From Roseobacter sp. (GTDB lineage: Bacteria; Pseudomonadota; Alphaproteobacteria; Rhodobacterales; Rhodobacteraceae): a DNA stretch of 64,000 bases. How positions within the stretch are numbered: the first letter of the stretch is position 1; each line of letters begins with the position of its first letter. The translations under genes were made by a program, and so were the position numbers. The notes under the pieces were generated by a model. That model did not search any database, was not told the origin of the DNA, and saw only the letters and a program-made list of their open reading frames with translations. The stretch covers positions 1-64,000 of the forward strand of contig JADFAE010000004.1 of NCBI GenBank assembly GCA_015665415.1, read 5' to 3'. This document shows positions 49,501 to 57,863 of the stretch, in pieces.

Positions 49501-50349
49501 AATGAACGCATCGCCACCCTCACCACCTGGCTGGAGACAGAACCGCTGGACCGGGCGGTGAGCTGGGAGTGGACAGGCGATCAGGACGAGCAGGCCGAAT
49601 CTGGTGCTTTCCTGTCCAAGGCTTTTGCCGGGGCGCTGGCGCTGATGTTCGTGATCCTGCTGGCGCAGTTCAACTCCTTCTACAATGCGGTGCTGGTGCT
49701 GCTGGCGGTGGTGCTGTCGACCACCGGCGTGCTGATTGGCATGATGGTGATGCAGCAGCCCTTCTCGATCATCATGACCGGCACCGGCATCGTGGCTCTG
49801 GCGGGGATCGTGGTGAACAACAATATTGTTCTCATCGACACCTACCAGGAGTTTAGCCAGAACATGCCGCGGATCGAGGCCATCATCCGCACCGCTGAGG
49901 CCCGCATCCGCCCGGTGCTGCTGACAACCGTGACCACCATGGCCGGCCTGGCCCCGATGATGTTTGGCATCAGCCTGGATTTCATCGATGGTGGCTATTC
50001 GATCGACAGCCCCACGGCGCTGTGGTGGAAGCAATTGGCCACAGCCGTGGTCTTTGGCCTCGGCCTCGCGACAGTTCTGACCCTGGTGGTGACCCCCTCG
50101 CTGCTGGCGGTCCGGGTCTGGCTGGCGACCTACATGAGCTGGATGGGACAGCTTATGGCCCGCATCAGTGGCGGTCGCTACGGTCGGGTTGCGCTGGATA
50201 TGAAGCTGGAGAAAAAGGCCCGCAAACTGCCCACCAGCGAAATCCTCTGGGATGATCTGGATGCGCGGCCGACCACGGACCAGACCCCTGCCGATGAACC
50301 ACCGGCAGACAAAAACCCAGACAGCACTGCATTGCGCGCTGCAGAATAA
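46543..50349 (+). CDS. RND-family efflux permease
   Basis: The 1268-residue inner-membrane protein is larger than the usual 1030-1050 residues of HAE1-type pumps, because of an extended middle region near residues 480-640 (with extra TM segments and a loop) and an acidic C-terminal tail. Marks of the RND family are the N-terminal TM, the GXXXD-like region GLILAVGMLVDGAIVVVEYADK in TM4, and TM10-12 with GIVALAGIVVNNNIVLIDTYQEF. Substrates cannot be assigned. A strong terminator follows. Confidence 0.92.
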   Translation: MTGVVAWAADRARMVIAFILISILVGGFAYSVLPKEGEPDIDIPMLFVSVEFPGISAEDSESLLIKPMETEMVDLDGLDKMTATAAENYAGILLEFDFGWDKSATIADVRDAMNTAQADFPDGAEQYDISEINFSEFPIVIVNLTGAVPERTMARIAKELQDDIEALDAVLEAGIAGNRDEMVEVVIDPLRLESYNVTAVELINVVQNNNQLIAAGEIETDQGTFAVKIPSSFDDVQDIYALPIKTNGDRVVRLGELAEINYTFEDRRGTARFDGEDTVALQVVKRKGFNLIDTVDLVKETLAEAQAKWPPELQAAVTLGTSNDQSRVVGSMVSQLEGSVLTAVALVMIVVLASLGSRAALLVGFAIPTSFMLCFAFLAVMGISISNIVMFGLILAVGMLVDGAIVVVEYADKRIKEGTGPMHAYVEAAQRMFWPIVSSTATTLCAFLPMLFWPGVPGEFMGMLPVTLIFVLSASLVVALIYLPVMGGISGRMSRMFEGASNWLRRVFPWWIRALMVAPALWGMFVGAMQMLNTTYVMPEGTAPLAGLAMGGLIFIAAAFAASIFLGAAKLIRKERRVEAGYHHSPFGYVIKFIAGNPIMPVVTIVAVIFGISTVYSMFSENNYGVEFFIESEPEQATAYVRARGNISLTEKDQMVMQAEQAIMAHPAVVNAFSFAGEGGLDTGGPGGGQSPADTVGQVQFEIIPWEDRPTQTETWFFGLLTREVTATQFDGNTVIDELNAELAKIPGFIVEINALEQGPGSGKPLHLRIRGDSWEALNASALVARAQFDATPGLTLVEDSLPLPGIDWQIDVDVEKAGRYGADVATVGAMVQLVTRGILLDTMRVDSSDEEIEIRVRLPNQDRVLATLDTLKVRTADGLVPLSNFITRKPVPKLAQISRVDQERYYDVKADVEPGLSSVQVDDPDGDGQLTLALIKAVPEGLMPTQEVFTTNGKDYTLYQLVAADTADALRQALTGEVKIAPVNANERIATLTTWLETEPLDRAVSWEWTGDQDEQAESGAFLSKAFAGALALMFVILLAQFNSFYNAVLVLLAVVLSTTGVLIGMMVMQQPFSIIMTGTGIVALAGIVVNNNIVLIDTYQEFSQNMPRIEAIIRTAEARIRPVLLTTVTTMAGLAPMMFGISLDFIDGGYSIDSPTALWWKQLATAVVFGLGLATVLTLVVTPSLLAVRVWLATYMSWMGQLMARISGGRYGRVALDMKLEKKARKLPTSEILWDDLDARPTTDQTPADEPPADKNPDSTALRAAE

Positions 50350-50351
50350 GA

Positions 50352-50384
50352 AAACACCCCCGGAACCCCCGGGGGTGTTTTTCC
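50352..50384 (+). terminator. Terminator of the RND operon
   Basis: AAACACCCCC (50352-50361) pairs with GGGGGTGTTT (50371-50380) followed by a T-run. Confidence 0.85.
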
Positions 50385-50528
50385 TTTGAGGCGCAGATTT
50401 GAAGTTTAATCGTCCCAATTCCACTTATGGCCAGCCTCAGCCAAGCCGGTGACCCCAAACCTGAGACCTGAGCCAGGCCCCCTCAAACCCAGGCCATCTC
50501 CCTGGCTACCTCTCTGGGCTTTCATCTT

Positions 50529-50577
50529 CCCCCAATCCTTTGGGGGAATGCGCCCCTAGGCGCAGGGGGGCGGACCA
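50529..50577. repeat. GC-rich double hairpin
   Basis: CCCCC-AATCCTTT-GGGGG (50529-50546) is followed by TGCGCC-CCTA-GGCGCA (about 50549-50564), and then a G-run. The two small palindromes are adjacent, lie outside genes and may be an intergenic repeat or part of an RNA end structure. Confidence 0.5.
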
Positions 50578-50672
50578 TCCCTGCCCTCCCTGTCTTAAGA
50601 GACGCGCCCCCCCTCTCAGTCGCAGCGTCCTATTGGGCACATGGTCCTTCTTGCAGCCTGAACGGCGTTGGC

Positions 50673-52493
50673 CTAGGCCACCTCCTGGTCGCTCTGCTGG
50701 CGCTGCCACAGATGGGCATAACGCCCGTTGCGGCCCAGCAGTTCCTCATGGCTGCCCTGCTCCACCACTTCGCCCTGTTCCAACACCACGATGAGATCGG
50801 CCTCCGCCACGGTCGACAACCGATGGGCGATGGTCAGAACCGTGCGCCCCTGGCTGGCACGCTCCAGCGCATCCTTGATCTCCTGCTCCGTATCGGTGTC
50901 CAGCGCCGAAGTGGCCTCATCCAGCAACAGGATCGGCGGGTTCTTCAGCAGCGTGCGGGCAATCCCAACCCGCTGCTTTTCGCCGCCAGACAGTTTCAAC
51001 CCGCGCTCGCCCACCTGGGTCTCGTAGCCCTCTGGCAAGCCAATGATGAAGTCATGGATCTGCGCATCCCGCGCCGCCTGCTCTACCTCAGCCGGGCTAG
51101 CATCGGCTTTGCCATAAGCGATGTTATAGCGGATGGTGTCGTTGAACAGCACTGTGTCCTGCGGCACCACGCCAATGGCGCCATGCAGGCTGTCCTGAGT
51201 CACATCGCGGACATCCTGGCCATCAATGGTCAGGCTCCCCTGGATCACATCGTAGAAGCGGAACAACAACCGCCCGATGGTGGATTTTCCCGACCCGGTC
51301 GAACCTACAATTGCCACCGTTTGTCCGGCCCCGGCAGCGATAGACACCCCCTTGAGGATCTCGCGTTCACTGTCATAGCCAAAGCGCACATCCTGCAGGC
51401 GGATTTCGCCACCGGTGACTTTCAGCTCCTTGGCACCTTTGGCATCCGTCACATCTGCGGGTTGCTCCAGCAGATCGAACATCTCGCCCATATCGACCAG
51501 ACTTTGACGGATCTCACGATAAACCGTGCCGAGAAAGTTCAGCGGCACGGTAATCTGGATCATATAGGCGTTGACCATGACAAAATCACCCACGGTCAGC
51601 GCTCCATTCTGCACCCCGACAGCCGCCATCACCATCACCAGAACCAGACCTGCGGTGATAAAGACGCTTTGGCCAAAGTTCAGAAAGGCCAGTGAATAGG
51701 CGGTCTTGAGAGCGGCCTTGGCATAGGCGCGCATGGCCCCATCGTAGCGCGCAGCCTCGCGGGCCTCAGCGCCGAAATACTTCACCGTCTCAAAGTTGAG
51801 CAGACTGTCGATGGCCTTTTGATTGGCATCGGTGTCCTGCTTGTTCATCTCGCGGCGCAGCTTGACCCGCCATTCGGTGACAGCAAAGGTGAACCAGACA
51901 TAGAGCGCGATGGTCACCCCCACCACCAGCAGATACCAGGCATCAAACAACACTGTCAGGATCACCGCCACCAAGGTCAGCTCCAAGACCAATGGGCCGA
52001 TGGAAAACAGCATAAAGCGCAACAGGAATTCGACCCCTTTGACGCCACGCTCGATGATCCGCGACAACCCACCGGTCTTGCGGGTGATATGATAGCGCAT
52101 CGACAGCCGGTGAATATGGGTGAAGGTCTCCAGCGCCAGATGCCGCAGGGCGCGCTGGCCAACCGGTGCAAAGATCGCATCGCGCAGCTGCTGGAACCCG
52201 GAGGTGAGGATACGGGCCATACCATAGGCCACGGTCAAGCCAACTGCGCCCAGTGCCAGGGGCGGCACCCCTTCAGCGGCCAGTGAATCCACCGCGTTTT
52301 TATAGAGCATCGGCGTATAGACAGCGATCAGTTTGGCCAGCACCAGCACCGCAATGGCCAACACCACCCGGCGTTTGACCCACAGATGCTTGCTGGGCCA
52401 AAGATAGGGGCCCATTCGGCGCAGGGTGCGCAGACCTGAGCGACGCTCTTCGCGGGCAATCGCAGCGGCTGTTGGGATCTCGGCTTGGGACAT
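50673..52493 (-). CDS. Atm1/ABCB7-type ABC exporter (TMD-NBD fusion)
   Basis: The 606-residue half transporter has six TM segments and an ATPase domain with Walker A GSTGSGKST, signature LSGGEKQRVGIARTLL, and Walker B ILLLDEATSALD. The region FLLRFMLFSIGPLVLELTLV and its length match bacterial Atm1-type exporters, which export glutathione-linked metal or iron-sulfur precursors; the match is by overall pattern. It stands alone on the minus strand. Confidence 0.85.
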   Translation of the reverse strand: MSQAEIPTAAAIAREERRSGLRTLRRMGPYLWPSKHLWVKRRVVLAIAVLVLAKLIAVYTPMLYKNAVDSLAAEGVPPLALGAVGLTVAYGMARILTSGFQQLRDAIFAPVGQRALRHLALETFTHIHRLSMRYHITRKTGGLSRIIERGVKGVEFLLRFMLFSIGPLVLELTLVAVILTVLFDAWYLLVVGVTIALYVWFTFAVTEWRVKLRREMNKQDTDANQKAIDSLLNFETVKYFGAEAREAARYDGAMRAYAKAALKTAYSLAFLNFGQSVFITAGLVLVMVMAAVGVQNGALTVGDFVMVNAYMIQITVPLNFLGTVYREIRQSLVDMGEMFDLLEQPADVTDAKGAKELKVTGGEIRLQDVRFGYDSEREILKGVSIAAGAGQTVAIVGSTGSGKSTIGRLLFRFYDVIQGSLTIDGQDVRDVTQDSLHGAIGVVPQDTVLFNDTIRYNIAYGKADASPAEVEQAARDAQIHDFIIGLPEGYETQVGERGLKLSGGEKQRVGIARTLLKNPPILLLDEATSALDTDTEQEIKDALERASQGRTVLTIAHRLSTVAEADLIVVLEQGEVVEQGSHEELLGRNGRYAHLWQRQQSDQEVA

Positions 52494-52555
52494 GATGTGG
52501 ACTTTCCTGGCTCAGAGCTAGAGAGATAGGTCGCGGGAGGCCACAACACCAGAGA

Positions 52556-52588
52556 CAAAAGAAAAACGCGCCCTGACAGAGCGCGTTT
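52556..52588 (-). terminator. Terminator of the LysM gene
   Basis: AAACGCGC (52564-52571) pairs with GCGCGTTT (52581-52588) around a 9-nt loop. On the minus strand a T-rich run (TTTTTCTTTTG) follows, 18 bases after the stop at 52606. Confidence 0.85.
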
Positions 52589-52605
52589 CTTCTAGAGATT
52601 TGGGT

Positions 52606-54495
52606 CTATTCGGGGATGGTAAAGACCTGCCCCGGATAGATCAGATCGGGGTCGCGGATGGCCTTTTGGTTGGCCTCAAAAACACGCACGTACAAGAACC
52701 CACTGCCATAGCGCTGTTGTGAAATGGCCCAAAGCGTGTCGCCTTTCTGGACAGTCACGGCCCGCACCAAGGGTGCCGGGGCTGCTGGCGTGCCCTCTGC
52801 CCCCTGCGGTGGCAGCAAGACCTCGGGCGCTTCGCGTTTGAACGGGGTTTCAAGGCGGCTCAATACCTTGCCCGCTGCATCGACCTCATCCAGGCGCAGG
52901 GTGTAAACCCCGGGGTCCACCGCCGTCAGCCCGCCGCCCCAGCTGCCATTTTCGGCTGTGGCAAACTGCCCGCTGGGGGCATTGTCGAGATAGACCAGAA
53001 CCCGCATATTTCCGCCCGCGCGCCCTGCCAGTTGCACCACACCACTGTCAGAGTAGCTGATGGTGTCCAGCACCACCTTGCCCTGCGGCATCTGGGCGAC
53101 CGGCTGCACCAAGGTAACCCCTTCGGCATCGGCACGCAGCACCGCAACCTGGGTGGTTTCGGGCTGTGGGGCCGGATCCGCCGCAACCACGGCCTCTTGC
53201 TCTTGCGTCGCCGTCGAAGTGCCTTCTGGCAGGGTCGAAGCAGTCACCTCATCCACAGCGCTATTTGCCGTTGGGATAGCTACGGCGGTGACAGGAGCCG
53301 CCGCCTCTGGCGCCTCTTGCGAGACACCGGCAGGGCTATTGGCCAAAGCAACTGCTGCGGCGGTTTCTGTATCGGCCCCTTCGCCAGCGACCGCTGCCAC
53401 CGCGCTGGTCTGGCTTTGCTCTGCCGCTGGGGGCTGCGTTCCGCCTGCCGTCTGTTCGACAGCTGATCCAGATGTCGCCTCCTGCGTTGCAGCTGCGATC
53501 TCTTCAGTTGCTGCCTGTTCCGTTTCAGCCTGTTCCGTTTCAGCCTGTTCCGTTTCAGCCTGCTCTGTTTCGGCCAGCTCTGTTTCGACCGGTTCTGCAA
53601 CGGGCTGGGATGCCGGAACCGGGCTGGCCGGGGCCAGAATGAAGCTGGATTCAGACAGGGTCTGCTGACCACCGGCCTCAGCCCGCAACGAGATCACCCG
53701 CGCATATGTGCTTGGCGCAATGGAGGCAAAGGCGACAAACTCGCCGCCAGCCTGGACATCCACATGGTCCAGAACTTCGCCGTCCAGCAGGATCGCAATT
53801 TGAATGCCTTCGGCGGCACGTCCGGCAATGATGGTCTCGCCGGTGGGATCCACGCGGACCAGATCAAGCTTTGGCGCCGCAAGCAGAGTAGCCTCTGTCA
53901 GGGAGGGCTGGGTCTCGCTGTCCTGTGGCTCGCTGTTGGCGAGGGTCTCGCCCGCCACCTCAGATCCACCTTCCACACTGTCGCTGGCTTCAGATATGGA
54001 AGCCGCGGCGGTTTCAGTTTCGCTTTCGCCCGCCCCCTCGCCTTCCGCGACGGCGGTCTGCTCAACATCGGAGCCCGTTGCTGGAACAGCGGTTGGCTGC
54101 ACTGCCTGAACACCATCCGCCTGCACGCTTTCAACCTGAGAAGTTTCGGCCTGAGAGTCTTCAGCCTGTGCCGGTTCAGATGGATCTGTTTCGACCTCAA
54201 CAACCTCTGCCTGGGCATTTTCGCCCTGTTCCGCTGTGGCGACCTCGGCCTGTGGTTCCTCCGCAGATGGGTCCGGTTGCAGCGACACCCCCTCTACGAC
54301 GCTGGGGTCATTGCTTGAGGGGGAAATGGCAATCTCAGCCCCGGCTGGGTCCCTTGCCTTGGCGTTGCGATCCGTTTCGGTGTCACCAAAGACCCCCAGC
54401 CAGACCAGCGCAGCGCCGCCGATCACCACAACCGTTGCCCCGATACCCCCCAGTGCGAGCGTGCTTAGCCCGCTCGTTCCACCTGTCTCAGCCAT
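52606..54495 (-). CDS. LysM-domain protein with acidic repeat linker
   Basis: The 629-residue protein has one TM segment near the N-terminus (about 12-35), then a very long Glu/Ala/Gln-rich linker. Within it is an Ig-like segment (LDLVRVDPTGETIIAGRAAEGIQIAILLDGE), then a tandem ETEQA repeat region, a second Ig-like segment (GKVVLDTISYSDSGVVQLAGRAGGN), and a C-terminal LysM (VQKGDTLWAISQQRYGSG). LysM binds peptidoglycan, so the protein may bridge membrane and wall. The linker has few other clues. Confidence 0.85.
   Translation of the reverse strand: MAETGGTSGLSTLALGGIGATVVVIGGAALVWLGVFGDTETDRNAKARDPAGAEIAISPSSNDPSVVEGVSLQPDPSAEEPQAEVATAEQGENAQAEVVEVETDPSEPAQAEDSQAETSQVESVQADGVQAVQPTAVPATGSDVEQTAVAEGEGAGESETETAAASISEASDSVEGGSEVAGETLANSEPQDSETQPSLTEATLLAAPKLDLVRVDPTGETIIAGRAAEGIQIAILLDGEVLDHVDVQAGGEFVAFASIAPSTYARVISLRAEAGGQQTLSESSFILAPASPVPASQPVAEPVETELAETEQAETEQAETEQAETEQAATEEIAAATQEATSGSAVEQTAGGTQPPAAEQSQTSAVAAVAGEGADTETAAAVALANSPAGVSQEAPEAAAPVTAVAIPTANSAVDEVTASTLPEGTSTATQEQEAVVAADPAPQPETTQVAVLRADAEGVTLVQPVAQMPQGKVVLDTISYSDSGVVQLAGRAGGNMRVLVYLDNAPSGQFATAENGSWGGGLTAVDPGVYTLRLDEVDAAGKVLSRLETPFKREAPEVLLPPQGAEGTPAAPAPLVRAVTVQKGDTLWAISQQRYGSGFLYVRVFEANQKAIRDPDLIYPGQVFTIPE
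53516..53590 (-). repeat. 15-bp tandem repeat in the LysM gene
   Basis: Three perfect copies of the 15-bp unit TGTTCCGTTTCAGCC lie at 53516-53560, then two degenerate copies to 53590. Each encodes ETEQA on the minus strand. Its length may vary between strains. Confidence 0.85.
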
Positions 54496-54635
54496 CTTCT
54501 TCCTTCCCTTCAGCGCCGCATCAGCCCCCTTTTGAGAGCCCCCCTCGCGCCTGGTTGAGGCAGCCTATCAATCACGTTATCAAGGGTCAAAACACGAGTT
54601 GTGTTCCCCTTGAAATCAAAGTGAAAGGTTGCCCC

Positions 54636-55175
54636 ATGAGCATAAAATCCGTCTGTGTGTATTGCGGATCCCGTTTTGGAGCAATGCCTGCCTATGAATC
54701 CGCCGCCAAAAGCCTGGGCCAGTTGCTGGCTGAAAACGGCTTGCGACTGGTCTATGGCGCGGGCGATGTGGGGCTGATGGGGACCGTGGCACGCGCCGCG
54801 CAACAGGCAAGTGGCGAGACTTTTGGCGTCATCCCGGAACATCTGGTCAAACGCGAAATCGGCAAGAGCGACCTGACCTCCTATGTGGTCACCGAGACCA
54901 TGCACGAGCGCAAGAAAGTGATGCTCTACAACGCGGATGCGGTGGTTGTGCTGCCAGGCGGTGCAGGCTCATTGGATGAGCTGTTCGAGGCCCTCACCTG
55001 GCGTCAACTTGGACTGCATGACAAACCCATCGTGATCCTGAATGTGGACGGATATTGGGACAAGCTGCGCGATCTGGTGGATCACATGATCGACCAGGGA
55101 TTTGCCGATGCCTCCCTCGGCGTGCTGCTGACTTGGGTTGAAACGCCAGAGCAGGTTTTGGAGGCCTTGACCTAG
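54636..55175 (+). CDS. LOG-family (TIGR00730) protein
   Basis: The 179-residue protein has the Rossmann-like fold of the LOG family: VCVYCGSRFGAMPAYE, LVYGAGDVGLMGTVA and the signature VVVLPGGAGSLDELFEALTWRQLG with the conserved PGGxGTxxE-like motif. Relatives release cytokinin-type bases from nucleotides; the bacterial role may be nucleotide repair or salvage. The ATG at 54636 is taken; the long upstream frame is a shadow of the LysM gene. Confidence 0.9.
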   Translation: MSIKSVCVYCGSRFGAMPAYESAAKSLGQLLAENGLRLVYGAGDVGLMGTVARAAQQASGETFGVIPEHLVKREIGKSDLTSYVVTETMHERKKVMLYNADAVVVLPGGAGSLDELFEALTWRQLGLHDKPIVILNVDGYWDKLRDLVDHMIDQGFADASLGVLLTWVETPEQVLEALT

Positions 55176-55283
55176 CGGAGCAGCGGCAACAGGCAGATAG
55201 CACCAGGCGGTACCAACTGCGTTTGCGCCATTTGCCGCCTCATTCATCTGGCCAGAATTCTTCTGGCCTGACCGCAAAACCAG

Positions 55284-55310
55284 AAACGCCCGACCAAATG
55301 GCCGGGCGCT
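55284..55310 (-). terminator. Terminator of sodB
   Basis: CGCCCGACC (55287-55295) pairs with GGCCGGGCG (55300-55308) around AAAT, allowing one mismatch. It lies 31 bases after the sodB stop on the minus strand. Confidence 0.7.
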
Positions 55311-55338
55311 ACCGTTTGTCTCGTTTCGACGCGCGGGC

Positions 55339-55941
55339 TTAGCCCAGACGTGAAGCCACGTTTTCCCAATTCACCAGGTTGTCGAGGAAGTTCGACAGAT
55401 AGGCAGGGCGTTTGTTGCGGAAATCGATGTAGTAGGAGTGCTCCCAAACGTCGCAGCCCAGCAGGGCCGTCTGATCAAAGCACAAAGGGTTGACGCCGTT
55501 TTCGGTCTTGGTCACTGCCAAGGATCCGTCAGCGTTCTTGACCAACCAGGCCCAGCCAGAGCCAAACTGGCCTGCGCCCGCTGCGGAGAACTGCGATTTG
55601 AACTCGTCAACCGAACCAAAGCTTTCCACCAGCGCTTTTTCCAGATCACCCGGCATGGCAGAGCCGCCAGGGCCCATCATTTCCCAGAACTGGTTGTGGT
55701 TCCAAAGCTGGGAGATGTTGTTGAAAATGCCGTTCTGAGCCACGGAAGAGGCGTCATAGGTGCCCTTGATGATCTCTTCCAGCGACTTGCCGTCCCACTC
55801 GGTGCCAGCGATCAGCTTGTTGCCGTTGTCGACATAGGCTTTGTGATGCAGGTCGTGGTGGTATTCCAGAGTTTCTGCCGACATGCCCTTGGCGGCCAGC
55901 GCATCGTGTGCATAAGGAAGATCGGGAAGTTCAAAAGCCAT
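55339..55941 (-). CDS. sodB: Fe-type superoxide dismutase
   Basis: The 200-residue enzyme removes superoxide in the cytoplasm. It shows the metal-binding His of LEYHHDLHHKAYVDN, NHNQFWEMM, and the C-terminal signature DVWEHSYYIDFRNKRPAYL with Asp and His ligands. FGSGWAWLVKN is the usual SOD pattern. Fe versus Mn specificity is not certain from sequence, though the family of this group is Fe-type. Confidence 0.96.
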   Translation of the reverse strand: MAFELPDLPYAHDALAAKGMSAETLEYHHDLHHKAYVDNGNKLIAGTEWDGKSLEEIIKGTYDASSVAQNGIFNNISQLWNHNQFWEMMGPGGSAMPGDLEKALVESFGSVDEFKSQFSAAGAGQFGSGWAWLVKNADGSLAVTKTENGVNPLCFDQTALLGCDVWEHSYYIDFRNKRPAYLSNFLDNLVNWENVASRLG

Positions 55942-56065
55942 ATCGGACCCCTGTCAAAATAATGTTGCGTTCCTGTGCAGATACATGCGGCGCAGCGGTT
56001 GGCAGGTCAAGGGCCTAGACCATAAAACAGCGCATGTCAGATGTGCAAAATTGAGGGAAACAGGG

Positions 56066-56839
56066 ATGATCGCCAAGAGCTGGATCGCAGCGCGCAAGAT
56101 GTTCTACCGCGCACGGGGGCACTATTCTGGCTCTCTCAACGGCCTGCCTTTCCGACTTGACCCCTACCATTCCAAGTTCTGGCGCAAGGCCTCTGCCGGG
56201 AAATGGGAGCCGGAGACCTTTGCGGTTCTGGATGCGCATCTGGACGCCCAGCATGACTATCTGGACATCGGGGCCTGGATCGGCCCCACCGTGCTATATG
56301 GGGCAGCCCGGGCCCGCCGGGTCTATTGTTTTGAACCGGATCCGGTGGCCTTTCGCTATCTGGCCTGGAACCTGGAGCTGAATGCGGTGCAAAATGTCTC
56401 GGCCTTTTCCGCCGCCCTGAGCCAGGGTGTGGGCATTGCCCGGATGGCCTCTTTTGGCGGTGAGGCCGGCGACAGCATGAGCAGCCTTCTCCATGATGGC
56501 GCTCATGGCTCTGACGTAGTTACCTTGGGTTGGGAGGATTTTGCCGCGGCCGCAGACCTCAGCCGGGTGTCGCTGGTCAAGATGGATATCGAGGGCGCGG
56601 AATTCGACGTATTGCCCAGCCTGCTGCCCTGGCTGAAAGCGCAGCGACCGGCGCTGTACCTGTCGACCCACGCGCCTTTTCTGGATGCTGAAACCCGGCT
56701 GGAGCGGATGAAGACCTTGGCCGAGCAGTTGTCCTTTTATGGCAGTTGCAGCGAAGACAACGGCCGCGCCACCGGATTTGAAACCCTGACCCAGGAGCGC
56801 GCCCTGAGCCAGTTCCCGACATTTTTGTTCACGGACTAG
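56066..56839 (+). CDS. FkbM-family methyltransferase
   Basis: The 257-residue protein is an FkbM-type SAM methyltransferase with YLDIGAWIGPTVLYGAARARRVYCFEPDP (motif I and acidic residue), AFRYLAWNLELNAVQNVSAFSAAL and VSLVKMDIEGAEFDVL. Such enzymes often methylate sugars or polysaccharides. The ATG at 56066 has AGGG upstream; an upstream in-frame start at 55985 is less likely. It is not inside a clear glycan cluster here. Confidence 0.88.
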   Translation: MIAKSWIAARKMFYRARGHYSGSLNGLPFRLDPYHSKFWRKASAGKWEPETFAVLDAHLDAQHDYLDIGAWIGPTVLYGAARARRVYCFEPDPVAFRYLAWNLELNAVQNVSAFSAALSQGVGIARMASFGGEAGDSMSSLLHDGAHGSDVVTLGWEDFAAAADLSRVSLVKMDIEGAEFDVLPSLLPWLKAQRPALYLSTHAPFLDAETRLERMKTLAEQLSFYGSCSEDNGRATGFETLTQERALSQFPTFLFTD

Positions 56840-56885
56840 TCTGTTTACAAATTAGTGACAGGCCCGCAGACCGCGCGCATATCTC

Positions 56886-57299
56886 TCACTTGCATCTGAG
56901 CGTTCCCGGCCCGTCGCGAAGCCCACCAGAGGGAACAGCGACCCACATGCGGCCACTCTTGTCTTGTGGATCAAAATCGACTTTGTAGCCAATCGACATG
57001 ATATCCCATTCACTGGTGCGCAGTCCCAACCTCCACTTGAAGCGGATGACACCATCCTTTCGTGGCTTGGCCACCACCGTCAAAGGTCCCTTTGTTTCAT
57101 GGTTCCTAAAGCCGGGGTCAACCAGGACTTCCATGTTGTCTTTGTCGATTGAAAACTTGATCCGGTAGGGAGTCCAATTGCCAGTGCGCTTCGCCTCGAT
57201 ATCACAGGTATAGTCATAGCGAGGGGCTGCGTCTTTAGCAGCAAATGCGGTGGTGCCAGACAGGGCCACCAGTGCAATTGAAAATAGCTTAGTCTTCAT
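56886..57299 (-). CDS. Secreted paralogue 4 of four (unknown function)
   Basis: The 137-residue protein starts with a signal peptide (SIALVALSGTTAFAA). The mature part opens with YDYTC, has a RFKW motif in its middle, and ends with GPGTLRC, so two cysteines likely form one disulfide. The form is beta-rich with no TM segment. It is related in pattern to the three genes upstream (57400, 57864 and 58473), and all are on the minus strand. No known family is recognised. Confidence 0.7.
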   Translation of the reverse strand: MKTKLFSIALVALSGTTAFAAKDAAPRYDYTCDIEAKRTGNWTPYRIKFSIDKDNMEVLVDPGFRNHETKGPLTVVAKPRKDGVIRFKWRLGLRTSEWDIMSIGYKVDFDPQDKSGRMWVAVPSGGLRDGPGTLRCK

Positions 57300-57399
57300 T
57301 CTTTGTAGTTTCCCTTCTGAATTGAGTATGAGAAATCGGGTATCCAGACGTTGCCTTGGTTAGCGTGCGGACAATGCAACGACATCCCACTGTCAATTC

Positions 57400-57810
57400 T
57401 CAATCTTCTAACATCGAACAACTTCCCGACCCACGAATAGGTCTGTCGCCACCGTGAATAGTGACGGAAATCGTCGAGGTCATCTTGTTCGCATCCAACC
57501 TGCTGGAGAAAGACCCTCTTAAGGTGCTGTTAGAGCTGCGGACAGGAATGTCATTCAAGCTCCACTTCATCAGATAGCGACCAGGCTTCAACACTTTCAA
57601 ACTTGTCGCGATCGGCGATTTACTGGTGTTTCTGATATAGGGATCAAAGGCCATGGCAGTGCCGAGTGCCTCATCAATCACATAGACAGCCTTTTCATGC
57701 AGGCCAGTATTTCCGGTATTGTCCACATAGGTGCATAGATAGGCCTTTGGCGCGGCCGTTGCAGCTGCTGCAGAGAGTATGAGAAGGCCTGTGGCCAAAA
57801 GAGTTTTCAT
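57400..57810 (-). CDS. Secreted paralogue 3 of four (unknown function)
   Basis: The 136-residue product has a signal peptide (MKTLLATGLLILSAAAATAA), then KAYLC, a LMKW motif, and a C-terminal GSGSC followed by four residues. The ATG at 57810 is chosen because AGGA lies six bases upstream; an ATG at 57825 would add five residues. It shares the Y-x-C start, the Lys-Trp centre and the G-x-G-x-C end with its neighbours. Function unknown. Confidence 0.7.
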   Translation of the reverse strand: MKTLLATGLLILSAAAATAAPKAYLCTYVDNTGNTGLHEKAVYVIDEALGTAMAFDPYIRNTSKSPIATSLKVLKPGRYLMKWSLNDIPVRSSNSTLRGSFSSRLDANKMTSTISVTIHGGDRPIRGSGSCSMLED

Positions 57811-57863
57811 AATTTTCCTAAACATTCATGGAACAAGTCATCGACGGCTTTTCACCGCCAACT

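Larger units (their letters stand above)
50350..50672. other. Intergenic region between the RND operon and the Atm1-type gene
   Basis: About 320 bases separate the two convergent genes. No supported gene was found. It holds the RND terminator, and GC-rich palindromes at about 50529-50577. The Atm1-type gene ends at 50673 on the opposite strand. Confidence 0.55.

Noticed and set aside
48436-50424. 662-residue minus-strand open frame across the RND permease
   Set aside because: It is antisense to a certain RND gene and has no protein-like features, being His/Gln/Asp-rich as reversed frames often are.
53516-53590. Short regular repeats that could suggest a CRISPR array
   Set aside because: They are contiguous 15-bp units without spacers and lie in a coding frame; no CRISPR array or cas gene was seen in the window.
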